A stretch of 64,000 nucleotides of DNA, from assembly GCA_002298125.1 (NCBI GenBank), contig DBMJ01000023.1, forward strand, positions 249 through 64,248, read 5' to 3'. Of this stretch, positions 44,206 through 52,720 are shown piece after piece. The notes beneath the pieces were generated by a model, which made no database searches, was not told the origin of the DNA, and saw only the letters and a program-made list of their open reading frames with translations. The number at the start of each line of letters is the position of its first letter. Position 1 is the stretch's first letter. Source of the stretch: Clostridium sp. UBA701. GTDB lineage: Bacteria; Bacillota; Clostridia; Clostridiales; Clostridiaceae. Position numbers and translations under genes: made by a program.

Positions 44206-44644
44206 AATTATTTTGATGTTCAATACAATACTTAACTATTTCAACTCTTTCATCATAAGTGGTTTTTCTGCCATTAGTCATGATAGGTGTTCCTCCTGTT
44301 CAGGAAACTTTTAACTTCTCATGACCATTATACTTCAAAATCCAGTTTCGCAACTGGCAAGTTGATTTAATACCGTATTTTTTACATATTTCCATGTGAG
44401 AGCCACCACCAGACAGATAATCTTGGACGGCTCTGGTCTTCAATTCTACAGTATAGACAGTATTCTTAGATGTATTAAGCAGACCAGTTGGTCCTAACGA
44501 TCGATAAGTTTGAAGCCATTGTTCGGCGGATGACTTAGAAACACCTATCAGTGTAGCTAAATGATTAAGTGAATCTTCTCCACGAAGATACTTTTCAATA
44601 ACTTCTATCTTTTCTGATCCTGATATTTTTGCTTTGTGAGACAA
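44204..44644 (-). pseudogene. Decayed IS3-family (IS150-like) transposase OrfA
   Basis: The first part (44300-44644, 114 residues) has the OrfA helix-turn-helix, with EKYLRGEDSLNHLATLIGVS and a second HTH CKKYGIKSTCQLRNWI. An in-frame TGA at 44300-44302 is followed, in the same frame without a shift, by TGGTPIMTNGRKTTYDERVE, which is the normal continuation of such proteins. After EIVKYCIEHQNNY homology stops at the 34-bp repeats. OrfB is absent. It is an inactive fragment. Confidence 0.85.
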
Positions 44645-44735
44645 AAAAACTCCTCCTTACAGTAAACAGTTTTTATTATTTAAACTGTCTACCATAAGGG
44701 GAGCATATCACTTTTGTGAGGCTCTATATATAACT

Positions 44736-45911
44736 TTATTCGTATCTTAAGGCATCTATTGGTCTTAGCTTTGAAGCCTTGTAGGCAGGGAAAATACCAA
44801 ATACCAGTCCCACTGCCATGGAGAAACTAAAGGATAGCAGTATTACTTGAGGAGAGAATACTGCTGTAAATCCAAAGACCTTCATCAAGGACCCTACTCC
44901 CACTCCTAAAAGGATGCCCAGTACACCTCCAAGAGAGCTTAATACAAGGGCTTCTACTAAGAATTGAAAGAGTATGTTTCTTCTCTTTCCACCCATAGCT
45001 TTTCTAATACCAATTTCCTTAGTTCTTTCAGATACAGAAACCAGCATTACATTCATAACCCCTATGCCACCTACCACTAAGGATATGGCTGCTATACCTG
45101 CCAAAAGAAGAGTCAGGCTTTGAGTTATAGAACCCATGGTGTCTAATAGCTGCTTTTGTGACATGATGTTATAGGTCTTATTGTCTCCAGATTTCAGCTT
45201 CCTATTGAAGTAAGCATCCACTGCATTTTTTACTGTGTCTACCTGAGAATCACTATTAGCTTCTATAAATATAGTGTTTATACTTCGGTTTTTTCCCATG
45301 GTAACAGCTCTTGTCACAGGAATAATCACCAAGTCATCGGTGTTACTCCCCATAGAGCTTCCCTGAGACTCTAAAACTCCCACCACTTTAAAGCTGTTGC
45401 CGTTCACTTGGAATTCTTGATTTACTGGGTTTGCTACCCCAAACAGCTCTTGTGCTATATTTGACCCAAGTACTGCTACCTTATTTCTATTGTCCATGTC
45501 CAAATCTGAAAGGAATCTTCCGTGGGCAATCTTCATCCCTCTTATTTCCATGAAGGATGCAGTGGTACCAGTTACAGAGGTCTGCTGAGAATACTTACCA
45601 TTCTTTACTGTGGCACTGACATTGGTGGATGGTGCAGCTTGCTTCACCCCAGCAATGGCCTTTATCTCATCCATATCCTCCAGCTGTATTTTCTTCTTTG
45701 CGTTATTGTTTACACTTACAGAAATAAGATTAGTTCCTAAGGATTGCACTTGATCTGTAATACTCTTGGTGGAACCACTTACCAATGACACTAGTATAAT
45801 CACTGAGGATATGCCTATGATAATACCAATCATGGTGAGAATGGATCGCATCTTATTGCTTACGATATTTTTTAGTGCCAGCCTAATGGTCTGCAAAATT
45901 CTCATATACAC
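44736..45911 (-). CDS. MacB-type ABC exporter permease
   Basis: A 391-residue permease starting MRILQTIRLALKNIVSNKMRS after two leader residues. One N-terminal TM helix (about 22-45), a large extracellular MacB_PCD domain (50-260) and three C-terminal TM helices with the FtsX-type EIGIRKAMGGKRRNILFQFL loop. With the ATPase and adaptor it would export peptides, antibiotics or lipids. The start lies 6 bases after the ATPase stop. Confidence 0.92.
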   Translation of the reverse strand: MYMRILQTIRLALKNIVSNKMRSILTMIGIIIGISSVIILVSLVSGSTKSITDQVQSLGTNLISVSVNNNAKKKIQLEDMDEIKAIAGVKQAAPSTNVSATVKNGKYSQQTSVTGTTASFMEIRGMKIAHGRFLSDLDMDNRNKVAVLGSNIAQELFGVANPVNQEFQVNGNSFKVVGVLESQGSSMGSNTDDLVIIPVTRAVTMGKNRSINTIFIEANSDSQVDTVKNAVDAYFNRKLKSGDNKTYNIMSQKQLLDTMGSITQSLTLLLAGIAAISLVVGGIGVMNVMLVSVSERTKEIGIRKAMGGKRRNILFQFLVEALVLSSLGGVLGILLGVGVGSLMKVFGFTAVFSPQVILLSFSFSMAVGLVFGIFPAYKASKLRPIDALRYE

Positions 45912-45917
45912 ATCCTC

Positions 45918-46580
45918 CTATTTATATAATTTACCATCTATAATCTTTACTACACGAGCTGCCTGAGAAGCTATATTGTTATCGTGAGTGATAAGTATTA
46001 TAGTATGACCTTGTTGATTTAATTCCTTTATTAGCTGAAGGATTTCTATACTGGTCTTGGAGTCTAAGGCTCCTGTTGGCTCATCTGCCAATATTAAATT
46101 AGGCTTCCCTGCCAGTGCACGAGCTATAGCAACCCTCTGCTGCTGGCCTCCAGAGAGCTGATTAGGTCTATGTTTTTCCCTGCCCTTAAGTCCTACCTTC
46201 TCTAGATATTCTAGGGCAATCCTTCTACAATCCTTTGGTCCAAGTCCTCTATATAATAATGGAACCTCTACATTCTCTATGGCATTTAGCTTTGGGAGCA
46301 GGTTAAAGTTTTGAAAGATAAAGCCTACATTCTTATTTCTTATCTCTGCAAGAGCATTATCCTTAGCCTTTTCTACCTCTATATTATTAAAGCTGTAGCT
46401 GCCGCTATCTGGAATGTCTAGACAACCGAGTATATTCATGAGGGTTGATTTACCCGAGCCTGAGGGCCCTACTATAGATACAAATTCCTTCTCCTCCACA
46501 TGAAAACTCACATCATCTAATGCCTTAACCACAGTGTCTCCCATTAAATAGGACTTTGAAACATTTTTTATGTCAATCAT
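45918..46580 (-). CDS. MacB/LolD-type ABC exporter ATPase
   Basis: A 220-residue ATPase with Walker A GPSGSGKST, signature QLSGGQQQRVAIARALAG, Walker B LILADEPTGALD and the H-loop ITHDNN. The tandem VEVPLLYRG segment is typical of the LolD/SalX group. It sits between the adaptor gene and the permease gene in one operon, with an AGGAGG site before the start. Confidence 0.95.
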   Translation of the reverse strand: MIDIKNVSKSYLMGDTVVKALDDVSFHVEEKEFVSIVGPSGSGKSTLMNILGCLDIPDSGSYSFNNIEVEKAKDNALAEIRNKNVGFIFQNFNLLPKLNAIENVEVPLLYRGLGPKDCRRIALEYLEKVGLKGREKHRPNQLSGGQQQRVAIARALAGKPNLILADEPTGALDSKTSIEILQLIKELNQQGHTIILITHDNNIASQAARVVKIIDGKLYK

Positions 46581-46598
46581 GCTAACACCTCCTTGTGG

Positions 46599-47576
46599 TT
46601 AGTTTCCAGTATGGGTTCTAGTGCCACCCTGACTCCCAGAGCCAGCTCCCCCTCCACCTTGATAGCCTCCTTGTCCTCCTCCAGTTCTAGTTCCCCCCAT
46701 ACCTGGCATTTTAAAGCCATTGGTTCCTTGATTGCTAGTGCTTTGATCTATGAGCTGAGGAAGCTGAACTTGTTCTCCTTCTACCAGGCCGCTTTTAATT
46801 TCTACGTTGCTTGCATCTGCTAAGCCTATCTCCACCTTTTTAGCTTGTGGAGTACCAGTATCAGATGGCACTAATACCATCTTCTGTCCACCCATGTTTC
46901 TAACAGCCTCTACAGGAACAGTAAGCACATTACTTCTAGAATCCACCACAATGGTAGCCTCTGTAGTCATGCCCACCTTAATATCATGGATTTCATCAAA
47001 GGCAATAGTTACCTCGAAAGTACATACTCCATTGGAGTAATCTCCCTGCTGCTTTAAGCTGGCAACTGTACCGGTAAATTTGGTATCTGGATAAGCAGTT
47101 ACCTTTATATTGGCCTTTTGACCTAGACTTAAGCCTACCACATCCAGCTCATCTACATTGATTTTAGTTACTAGGTTCACATTGTCATATATCTTCATAA
47201 GCTCCTGACCCTTAGTGACTGCATCTCCCTCCTTGACACTAATGCCTGATATTATGCAGTCGTAAGGAGCCACTACGTCACTACTGCCGTTTTCGTAGGT
47301 AAGCAGCACATCTCCCTTTTTAACTGACTGATTCTCCTTAACCTTTATAGTTGCTATGGTATCGCGAGTGTCAGACTTAACGCTGTCACTTGCAGTAGTT
47401 TCTACACTACCGGAGCCAGATACACTTTTTTGTACATTTCTTATGGATGCCTTTGCTGTCATATACTTTGGCGTCTTGGCAACCTGTTGAGCTTTTGTTG
47501 TATAGTATTTATAAATTCCTACACCTCCGCCCACTACAGCAAGGGCTATTACTACGGCTATAATGATTTTCTTCAT
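46599..47576 (-). CDS. MacA-type membrane-fusion (adaptor) protein
   Basis: A 325-residue adaptor. An N-terminal membrane anchor (IIIAVVIALAVVGGGVGIYK) is followed by lipoyl-like halves (VKENQSVKKGDVLLTYENG; VKEGDAVTKGQELMKIY) and beta-barrel domains. The last 40 residues are Gly-rich (GMGGTRTGGGQGGYQGGGG), probably a flexible tail. In a Gram-positive cell it would contact the permease outside the membrane. It is the first gene of the exporter operon; the upstream region carries the 11-bp-phased repeat. Confidence 0.9.
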   Translation of the reverse strand: MKKIIIAVVIALAVVGGGVGIYKYYTTKAQQVAKTPKYMTAKASIRNVQKSVSGSGSVETTASDSVKSDTRDTIATIKVKENQSVKKGDVLLTYENGSSDVVAPYDCIISGISVKEGDAVTKGQELMKIYDNVNLVTKINVDELDVVGLSLGQKANIKVTAYPDTKFTGTVASLKQQGDYSNGVCTFEVTIAFDEIHDIKVGMTTEATIVVDSRSNVLTVPVEAVRNMGGQKMVLVPSDTGTPQAKKVEIGLADASNVEIKSGLVEGEQVQLPQLIDQSTSNQGTNGFKMPGMGGTRTGGGQGGYQGGGGAGSGSQGGTRTHTGN

Positions 47577-47627
47577 AAGACTCTCTCCTTTTTCTCAAAA
47601 TTTATCATATTGAGAAGTATAGTGATA

Positions 47628-47647
47628 AAACCTTAAAAAAACCTTAA
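47628..47647 (-). promoter_or_regulatory. Candidate response-regulator operator upstream of macA-like operon
   Basis: Plus-strand AAACCTTAA at 47628-47636 and again at 47639-47647, an exact 11-base period, as OmpR-family dimers bind. A minus-strand TATACT (about 47613-47618) lies just downstream. The same arrangement, with AAAGCTTAA, is found upstream of the regulator gene itself. Confidence 0.6.
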
Positions 47648-47650
47648 AAA

Positions 47651-47684
47651 AAGAAATGCCTTTGTAAAAAAAGCATTTCTTTTT
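47651..47684. terminator. Terminator after the histidine kinase gene
   Basis: AAGAAATGC and GCATTTCTT form a 9-bp stem with a 13-nt loop and flanking T/A runs on both strands. It separates the two-component genes from the exporter operon. Confidence 0.75.
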
Positions 47685-48908
47685 TTAAACTCCTCTAGGA
47701 AGCTTTACTTCTATTATGGTACCCTTTGGTACATTTGCCTTAGCACTTATGCTGCCACCATGCTTTAGAACTATCCATTTTGCTATGGATAAACCAAGTC
47801 CAGAGCCTCCGGTGTCTTTAGAGCGGCTGTCATCCTCTCTATAAAATCTCTCAAAAATCCTTTTATAATTTTCCGGCCTTATTCCAACCCCATTATCCTC
47901 CACAGATAAATTAAGTCTATTATCTCTAAGCTGAGCCTTTACCTTTATAAGGCCGCCCTCCTCAGTATATTTTAGGGCATTGTCTATGAGTATTACCAGC
48001 AGCTGATGAAGTCTATCCTCATCCGCCTTTATATTAAGGTTGCTTTCACTGTCTAGGACTATGGTTTTATCCTCCAGCTTTGCAAGTTCCAAATATGGCT
48101 CTATCACCTTATGCAGCACCTCATTTATATTCACTAAGGTAATTTTAAGCTCTGTGGTATTAGAATCTGCTCTAGCTAAGGTTAAAAGATCCGATACCAG
48201 CTTTGATAATCTCCTGGTTTCCTGAAGAGCTGTTCCAATGTTTTCTGATTTCTCCATCACTGTAGCTCTAGGCTCTAAAAGCATAAGCTCCAGCTTGGAT
48301 TGAATTACAGTTAAGGGAGTTCTAAGCTCATGAGAAGCATCCTCCACAAATCTTCTCTGTTTATCCCAGGCCTTAAGTGCAGGGTCTAAGCTTCTTTTAG
48401 CCATAAAGGCTCCAACACCTATAGAAACTACCAGCACTGCAGCCCCTCCGATTATCAATATCCTAAGCAGCTTTGCCAAGGTAGCAGCTTCTGCAGTAGT
48501 GTTAATGATGAGTTGTATCATATAGGTCTTATCCTTTACGTTTACAGGAAAGGCTAAGGTCCTAAAGTTGAAGGTTTCAATGGTCAAGTCCTGTATTTCA
48601 TTGAGCTTGCTGGGTTTTATGCTCTTCTCATATTTTTTATAAAAATCTGGCAGAGGGGTGTTTGCAATGGGCTCACCCTTTTCATCTCTCAGAAAGGTAA
48701 TAATCCTTGGATTTGCAGGAGGAACAAGATTCCCAAAGCTATCTGCTGCCCTTGATATGAGCCGTTTTGCTCCAAGAAGCTCCATGTCCACCTCTTTGTA
48801 CTGGTTTCTGCTGACATATCTGTAAACTGAAAAGCTAAACAATGAAAACACCAATAGGAATATTCCTGTAAAGGTTAATAGAAGCCTAAGTTTTTCTTTC
48901 CTAAACAT
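47685..48908 (-). CDS. Sensor histidine kinase (OmpR-partner class)
   Basis: A 407-residue membrane kinase. TM1 (about 8-28) and TM2 (about 148-170) flank an extracellular sensor. The H-box is FVEDASHELRTPLTVIQSKL near 195, followed by N-box VILIDNALKYTEEGG and G-boxes DNGVGIRPEN and GGSGLGLSIAKWI. It overlaps the response regulator gene by 8 bases. It probably detects a substrate or stress relevant to the adjacent exporter. Confidence 0.93.
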   Translation of the reverse strand: MFRKEKLRLLLTFTGIFLLVFSLFSFSVYRYVSRNQYKEVDMELLGAKRLISRAADSFGNLVPPANPRIITFLRDEKGEPIANTPLPDFYKKYEKSIKPSKLNEIQDLTIETFNFRTLAFPVNVKDKTYMIQLIINTTAEAATLAKLLRILIIGGAAVLVVSIGVGAFMAKRSLDPALKAWDKQRRFVEDASHELRTPLTVIQSKLELMLLEPRATVMEKSENIGTALQETRRLSKLVSDLLTLARADSNTTELKITLVNINEVLHKVIEPYLELAKLEDKTIVLDSESNLNIKADEDRLHQLLVILIDNALKYTEEGGLIKVKAQLRDNRLNLSVEDNGVGIRPENYKRIFERFYREDDSRSKDTGGSGLGLSIAKWIVLKHGGSISAKANVPKGTIIEVKLPRGV

Positions 48909-49587
48909 GTTTATCCTCCCCGCTTACCCACATATATCCAAGTCCCCTCACAGTCTTCATATATTTATCATAGTCAAACTCCTTAAGCTTCTTTCTCAAA
49001 TTACTGGCATATACCTCCACCACATTCACTGTTGTATAGGAGTCAAAGCCCCAGATACGATCAAATATCTGCTCTTTGGTCAAAATTGTATCTATGTGGT
49101 TTAGAAGGTATTCCAAAAAATCAAACTGTTTTCCCTGAAGTAATACATCGTGTTCAGAAATGCTCACAGTCTTATTGCTCAAATTAAGCATAAGCTCCTT
49201 AAATTTTATAATATTGTTTGAAGCTAAGCCTCCGCTCCTCCTCACCACAGCCTCCAGCCTTGCCAAGAGCTCATCCCTGTGAAAGGGCTTTACTATATAG
49301 TCATCTGCCCCAACTCTAAAGCCTTTAAGCTTATCCTCTATGGAATCCTTGGCTGTTAAAAAGAGCACAGGAGTCTGTATGCCTTTTCTTCTTAGATTTT
49401 CTAGCACTGTGTAGCCATCCATTCCTGGCAGCATTATATCTAAAATTATGGCATCATATATATCCTGCTCTGCAAGATAAAGTCCCTCCTCCCCATCACC
49501 AGTACTGCTGTACTGAAAATGAGGAGCTATGCTTTCACAGAGTATATTCCTAAGGTGCTTATCATCTTCTACTATGAGTACCTTCAC
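48901..49587 (-). CDS. OmpR-family response regulator
   Basis: A 228-residue regulator. The receiver domain has the acidic pair EDDKH, phospho-Asp in AIILDIMLPGMDG near 51 and Lys in DDYIVKPFHRDE. The C-terminal winged helix (about 130-225) ends YMKTVRGLGYMWV. It is the first gene of the two-component operon. Paired 11-bp-phased motifs upstream of it and of the exporter operon suggest autoregulation and exporter control. Confidence 0.93.
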   Translation of the reverse strand: MKVLIVEDDKHLRNILCESIAPHFQYSSTGDGEEGLYLAEQDIYDAIILDIMLPGMDGYTVLENLRRKGIQTPVLFLTAKDSIEDKLKGFRVGADDYIVKPFHRDELLARLEAVVRRSGGLASNNIIKFKELMLNLSNKTVSISEHDVLLQGKQFDFLEYLLNHIDTILTKEQIFDRIWGFDSYTTVNVVEVYASNLRKKLKEFDYDKYMKTVRGLGYMWVSGEDKHV

Positions 49588-49627
49588 ACTATCACCCCAT
49601 TATATAACTAATTATACTATATCCATA

Positions 49628-49647
49628 AAAGCTTAAGGAAAGCTTAA
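49628..49647 (-). promoter_or_regulatory. Candidate autoregulatory operator of the OmpR-family regulator
   Basis: Plus-strand AAAGCTTAA at 49628-49636 and 49639-49647, 11-base period, just upstream of a minus-strand TATAAT (about 49609-49614). It differs by one base per half from the repeat before the macA-like gene. Confidence 0.6.
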
Positions 49648-49650
49648 AAA

Positions 49651-49675
49651 ACTGCCTAAAAAATTTTAGGCAGTC
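49651..49675 (-). terminator. Chromate-transporter operon terminator
   Basis: ACTGCCTAAAA and TTTTAGGCAGT form an 11-bp stem with a very short loop, followed on the minus strand by TTTTTT. Confidence 0.8.
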
Positions 49676-49686
49676 TTATTATTGAT

Positions 49687-50232
49687 TTAAAATTTAATTG
49701 TAGGAACATAGGCATATAAGACTGCTCCAAGTACAGCAGCTATTACAATAATCAATATAGGATGCAGCTTTGATTTATAAAGAAGAGCTGCAATTATAAG
49801 TCCTATTATGATGCTGTTTAAGTCTCTATAGGATTTAAAGCCCAAAGACAAAAACACTGAAAGTATAAGCCCTATTAGCGCAGGTCTCATGCCTTCTAAT
49901 GCTGAGGACAGCACCTTAGATTCCTTAAACTTGGAAAAAAATATGTAAGCTAGGGTCACTAGTATAAAGGAGGGTGTAACTACTCCTAATGTGGCTATAG
50001 TACTACCTAATACACCACTAACTCTATAGCCTACAAAGGTAGCAGAATTAATAGCTATGGGACCCGGTGTCATCTGGGATATACCTATTACATCTACAAA
50101 TTCCGAATAGCTTAGCCAATGATTACTAGTCACTATTTCCTTTTCTATTAGGGGGAGCATGGCATAGCCTCCTCCAAACCCAAAGGCCCCTATCTTAAAA
50201 AATGCTAAGTATAGCTTTAACAACAATCCCAT
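49687..50232 (-). CDS. Chromate transporter, second half-size subunit
   Basis: A 181-residue membrane protein of the CHR family, about half the size of the two-domain ChrA. The signature FKIGAFGFGGGYAMLPLIEKE is followed by ISQMTPGPIAINSATFVGY. Small CHR proteins act as heteropairs and may export chromate or another anion. The ATG directly follows the TAG stop of its partner. Confidence 0.9.
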   Translation of the reverse strand: MGLLLKLYLAFFKIGAFGFGGGYAMLPLIEKEIVTSNHWLSYSEFVDVIGISQMTPGPIAINSATFVGYRVSGVLGSTIATLGVVTPSFILVTLAYIFFSKFKESKVLSSALEGMRPALIGLILSVFLSLGFKSYRDLNSIIIGLIIAALLYKSKLHPILIIVIAAVLGAVLYAYVPTIKF

Positions 50233-50769
50233 CTAGCTCACCTTCCTTCGGCCATGAATAACTCCATAGGTACCAAAAATCAATATTATGAATACTGGAT
50301 TTATATCAAAGTAAAGAGTGGCTATAATGGTAAGTATTATTATTATTATATTCTTTGCATTTTTGCTTACTGTCTTTGATATACTGTTTACTCCAACTAA
50401 TATGAGTAAAGGCACTGCAGCAGATATTCCCTTAAAGAGTAAATCCACCACCTTTAAGCTTCTAAAGGCCACAAAGAAAATTGCAATGGCAACAATTATA
50501 ATAAAGGAGGGCAGAACAACTCCTAATAGTCCAAGTATAGCCCCTGGCAAGCCTCCAATCTTATAACCAATAAAGATACAGCTGTTCACTGCTAAGGCAC
50601 CCGGAAAGCTCTGTGATATTACTAAAATATCAATAAATTCATCCTTTGTAAGCCACCCATGATTGTCTACCACCTCTCGCTCTATTAGTGGTATCATGGC
50701 ATAGCCTCCTCCAAAGGTGAAGCTGCCTATTTTAAAGAAGGTAAAAAACATAGTTAATAGCTTTTTCAT
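50233..50769 (-). CDS. Chromate transporter, first half-size subunit
   Basis: A 178-residue CHR protein with FKIGSFTFGGGYAMIPLIERE and ISQSFPGALAVNSCIFIGYK. It is paralogous to the next gene, and the two should form one transporter. ATG 50769 is spaced 7 bases from GAGGTG; ATG codons further upstream are too close to the site or lack one. Confidence 0.9.
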   Translation of the reverse strand: MKKLLTMFFTFFKIGSFTFGGGYAMIPLIEREVVDNHGWLTKDEFIDILVISQSFPGALAVNSCIFIGYKIGGLPGAILGLLGVVLPSFIIIVAIAIFFVAFRSLKVVDLLFKGISAAVPLLILVGVNSISKTVSKNAKNIIIIILTIIATLYFDINPVFIILIFGTYGVIHGRRKVS

Positions 50770-50929
50770 TAGCATCACCTCACGCTCAAAATCATTACTA
50801 TTATACCCCAATAAACTATTATGTGCAAAAATCCTGGAAAGTCTGGGATATTTAATATTGAATTAAACTATGATATTATTGTACTTATTCAAAAGAATTT
50901 TATTAATATGAATATTGGGAGGAACACTT

Positions 50930-51613
50930 ATGCTTGGAACCATAGTTAACTGTGCTGCAATAATTTTAGGGGGTGCCCTTGGCTTAGTCTTAAAGGGTGG
51001 TCTGTCAAAAAAAATAAGTGATACAATAATGAATGGACTAGCCCTTTGTATTGTATATATAGGAATCTCCGGAGCTTTAAAAAGAGATAATGACCTAGTG
51101 GTTATTATCTGCATGGCATTAGGTGCATTAATAGGAGAGCTATTTGACATAGACAAGCTATTGCAGCGCTTAGGTGACAGTATAGAGGCTCGTTTTAAAG
51201 GAGGCAGCAATAAAATATCTGAGGGCTTTGTCAGTGCAAGTCTTATTTATTGCGTTGGTGCCATGGCAATCATGGGCTCCCTGCAGAGCGGTCTTACTGG
51301 GAATCATGAGATACTATACTCAAAGTCCATAATAGACGGAGTATCTGCCATAATATTTGCATCCTCACTTGGATTGGGAGTAATGTTATCCTCTATTTCT
51401 GTACTCCTCTATCAAGGACTTATTACCCTTTGTGCCTCCTCCCTTAAAACTCTTCTTGTAGGATCTGTGGTAGCTAACATGACTGCTGTAGGGAGCCTTC
51501 TAATTCTAGCCTTGGGTCTTAATATGCTTAAAATTACTAAGATTAAAGTGGCTAATTTACTTCCTGCAATATTCCTGCCCATTATATATGAGCTAATCAG
51601 ATTGGTTTTTTAG
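50930..51613 (+). CDS. DUF554-family membrane protein
   Basis: A 227-residue protein with about six or seven TM helices, matching the DUF554 family (LGTIVNCAAIILGGALGLVL; ALIGELFDIDKLLQRLGD; YCVGAMAIMGSLQSGL). Its function is unknown; a transport role is often suggested. ATG 50930 follows GGGAGGA by 6 bases. It is read divergently from the chromate transporter genes. Confidence 0.88.
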   Translation: MLGTIVNCAAIILGGALGLVLKGGLSKKISDTIMNGLALCIVYIGISGALKRDNDLVVIICMALGALIGELFDIDKLLQRLGDSIEARFKGGSNKISEGFVSASLIYCVGAMAIMGSLQSGLTGNHEILYSKSIIDGVSAIIFASSLGLGVMLSSISVLLYQGLITLCASSLKTLLVGSVVANMTAVGSLLILALGLNMLKITKIKVANLLPAIFLPIIYELIRLVF

Positions 51614-51679
51614 TAATTTTTATTCACATAATCTTAATAATACATTAATACAATATTAATTGTTTACTAATAATTATTA

Positions 51680-51708
51680 TTGACAGAATAGGAAAAGTAT
51701 ATTATTAT
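51680..51708 (+). promoter_or_regulatory. Promoter of the 47-aa peptide gene
   Basis: TTGACA (51680-51685), 17-base spacer, TATTAT (51703-51708). The start would be near 51715, giving a leader of about 100 bases before the ATG at 51815. Confidence 0.75.
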
Positions 51709-51814
51709 TAAACTATAAACAAGGTAACAAATAGTAATACCTAACCCCCTTAACCATGAAACAGAATTATTTAAGTTTATATAGATACTTAGGCTATATA
51801 GAGGAGTTGATATC

Positions 51815-51958
51815 ATGAAAAAGTTAAAAATAGAAAAATCCAAAAAAAATGAATGGTCATCAAGGAGCTACGATCAACCAGTAATATGTACTGATCCATC
51901 CTTTAACATAATGCCTTATTGCATAGTACTTGGAGCAAAGGATACTTATAGACCATAG
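51815..51958 (+). CDS. 47-residue peptide of unknown function
   Basis: Starts MKKLKIEKSKKNEWSSRS and ends VLGAKDTYRP. The first 15 residues are Lys-rich and leader-like; the rest has two Cys (positions 25 and 36) and few charges. GAGGAG lies 8 bases before the ATG. Its own strong promoter and terminator make it a separate transcription unit. No modifying enzyme, exporter or immunity gene is adjacent, so a RiPP precursor is only a guess; a small stress protein is as likely. Confidence 0.6.
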   Translation: MKKLKIEKSKKNEWSSRSYDQPVICTDPSFNIMPYCIVLGAKDTYRP

Positions 51959-52025
51959 TAACTATAAGAACCAATTTTGTTTAATCTTTCCCTCATATCC
52001 CCCAAGAATGAGAGATACCATATTA

Positions 52026-52060
52026 GGGCATTAATCAAAGGATTAATGCCCGCATTTTTA
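52026..52060 (+). terminator. Terminator of the 47-aa peptide gene
   Basis: GGGCATTAATC-AAAG-GATTAATGCCC, an 11-bp perfect stem, followed by GCATTTTTA. Confidence 0.9.
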
Positions 52061-52113
52061 TCTGATTAGAAACACATTATAATTATTAGAATAAACTTTA
52101 AGGAGGAATTTCC

Positions 52114-52623
52114 ATGCTGAGTAAGAAGCTGCTGGAGGCAATAAACCATCACATAAATTACGAGCTCTATTCTGAGTACATATATCTAGCCATGGCTGCA
52201 TATTGTGATGCTCAGGATTTAAGTGGCTGTGCTAATTTCTTTAAGGTACAGGTAGAGGAAGAGAGATTCCACGCCATGAAATTCTACGACTACGTAGTAC
52301 AGATGGATGGAAGAGTTACATTAGGCCATATTGCAGAGCCTCGCAATGAATATGGTTCCATACTGGAGGTGTTTAAGGAAGCCTTAAAGCACGAACAGCT
52401 AGTAACTAGAAGAATTTATGATTTGGCAGATATTGCTTCTGATGAAAGAGAACATGCTACAATGAGTTTTTTGAAATGGTTTATAGATGAACAGGTAGAG
52501 GAAGAAAATACTATCAGCACCATTGTGAAGAGATTAGAGAGAATCGGAGAGGATTCAACAGCTTTGTATATGCTTGATGCGGAGCTTGCTCAAAGAGTAT
52601 TTACTCCCCCTGTAAATGCTTAA
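52114..52623 (+). CDS. Bacterial non-haem ferritin
   Basis: A 169-residue ferritin. Ferroxidase residues are visible: Glu in NYELYSEYIYL, Glu/His in VEEERFHAMKFYDY, a Glu pair around EALKHEQ, and later Gln/Glu in IDEQVEEE. It oxidises and stores iron in a 24-subunit shell and protects from peroxide. AAGGAGGAA precedes the ATG. A single-gene transcript with a terminator at 52660. Confidence 0.95.
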   Translation: MLSKKLLEAINHHINYELYSEYIYLAMAAYCDAQDLSGCANFFKVQVEEERFHAMKFYDYVVQMDGRVTLGHIAEPRNEYGSILEVFKEALKHEQLVTRRIYDLADIASDEREHATMSFLKWFIDEQVEEENTISTIVKRLERIGEDSTALYMLDAELAQRVFTPPVNA

Positions 52624-52659
52624 TTAACAGGGAGAGCAATATATGGGGTAAAACATATA

Positions 52660-52689
52660 AAAAAAGAGACGAATTAACGTCTCTTTTTT
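52660..52689. terminator. Ferritin gene terminator
   Basis: AAAAAAGAGACG and CGTCTCTTTTTT form a 12-bp stem around AATTAA. The flanking A and T runs allow use in both directions, also for the convergent lipoprotein gene. Confidence 0.9.
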
Positions 52690-52720
52690 GTTTTATGCAT
52701 TATACTCTTTATTTATGCTG

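Noticed and set aside
44300..44302. Selenocysteine or programmed read-through at the in-frame TGA of the IS fragment
   Set aside because: No SECIS-like stem is apparent just downstream, OrfB is absent and the frame is broken soon after; simple decay explains it.
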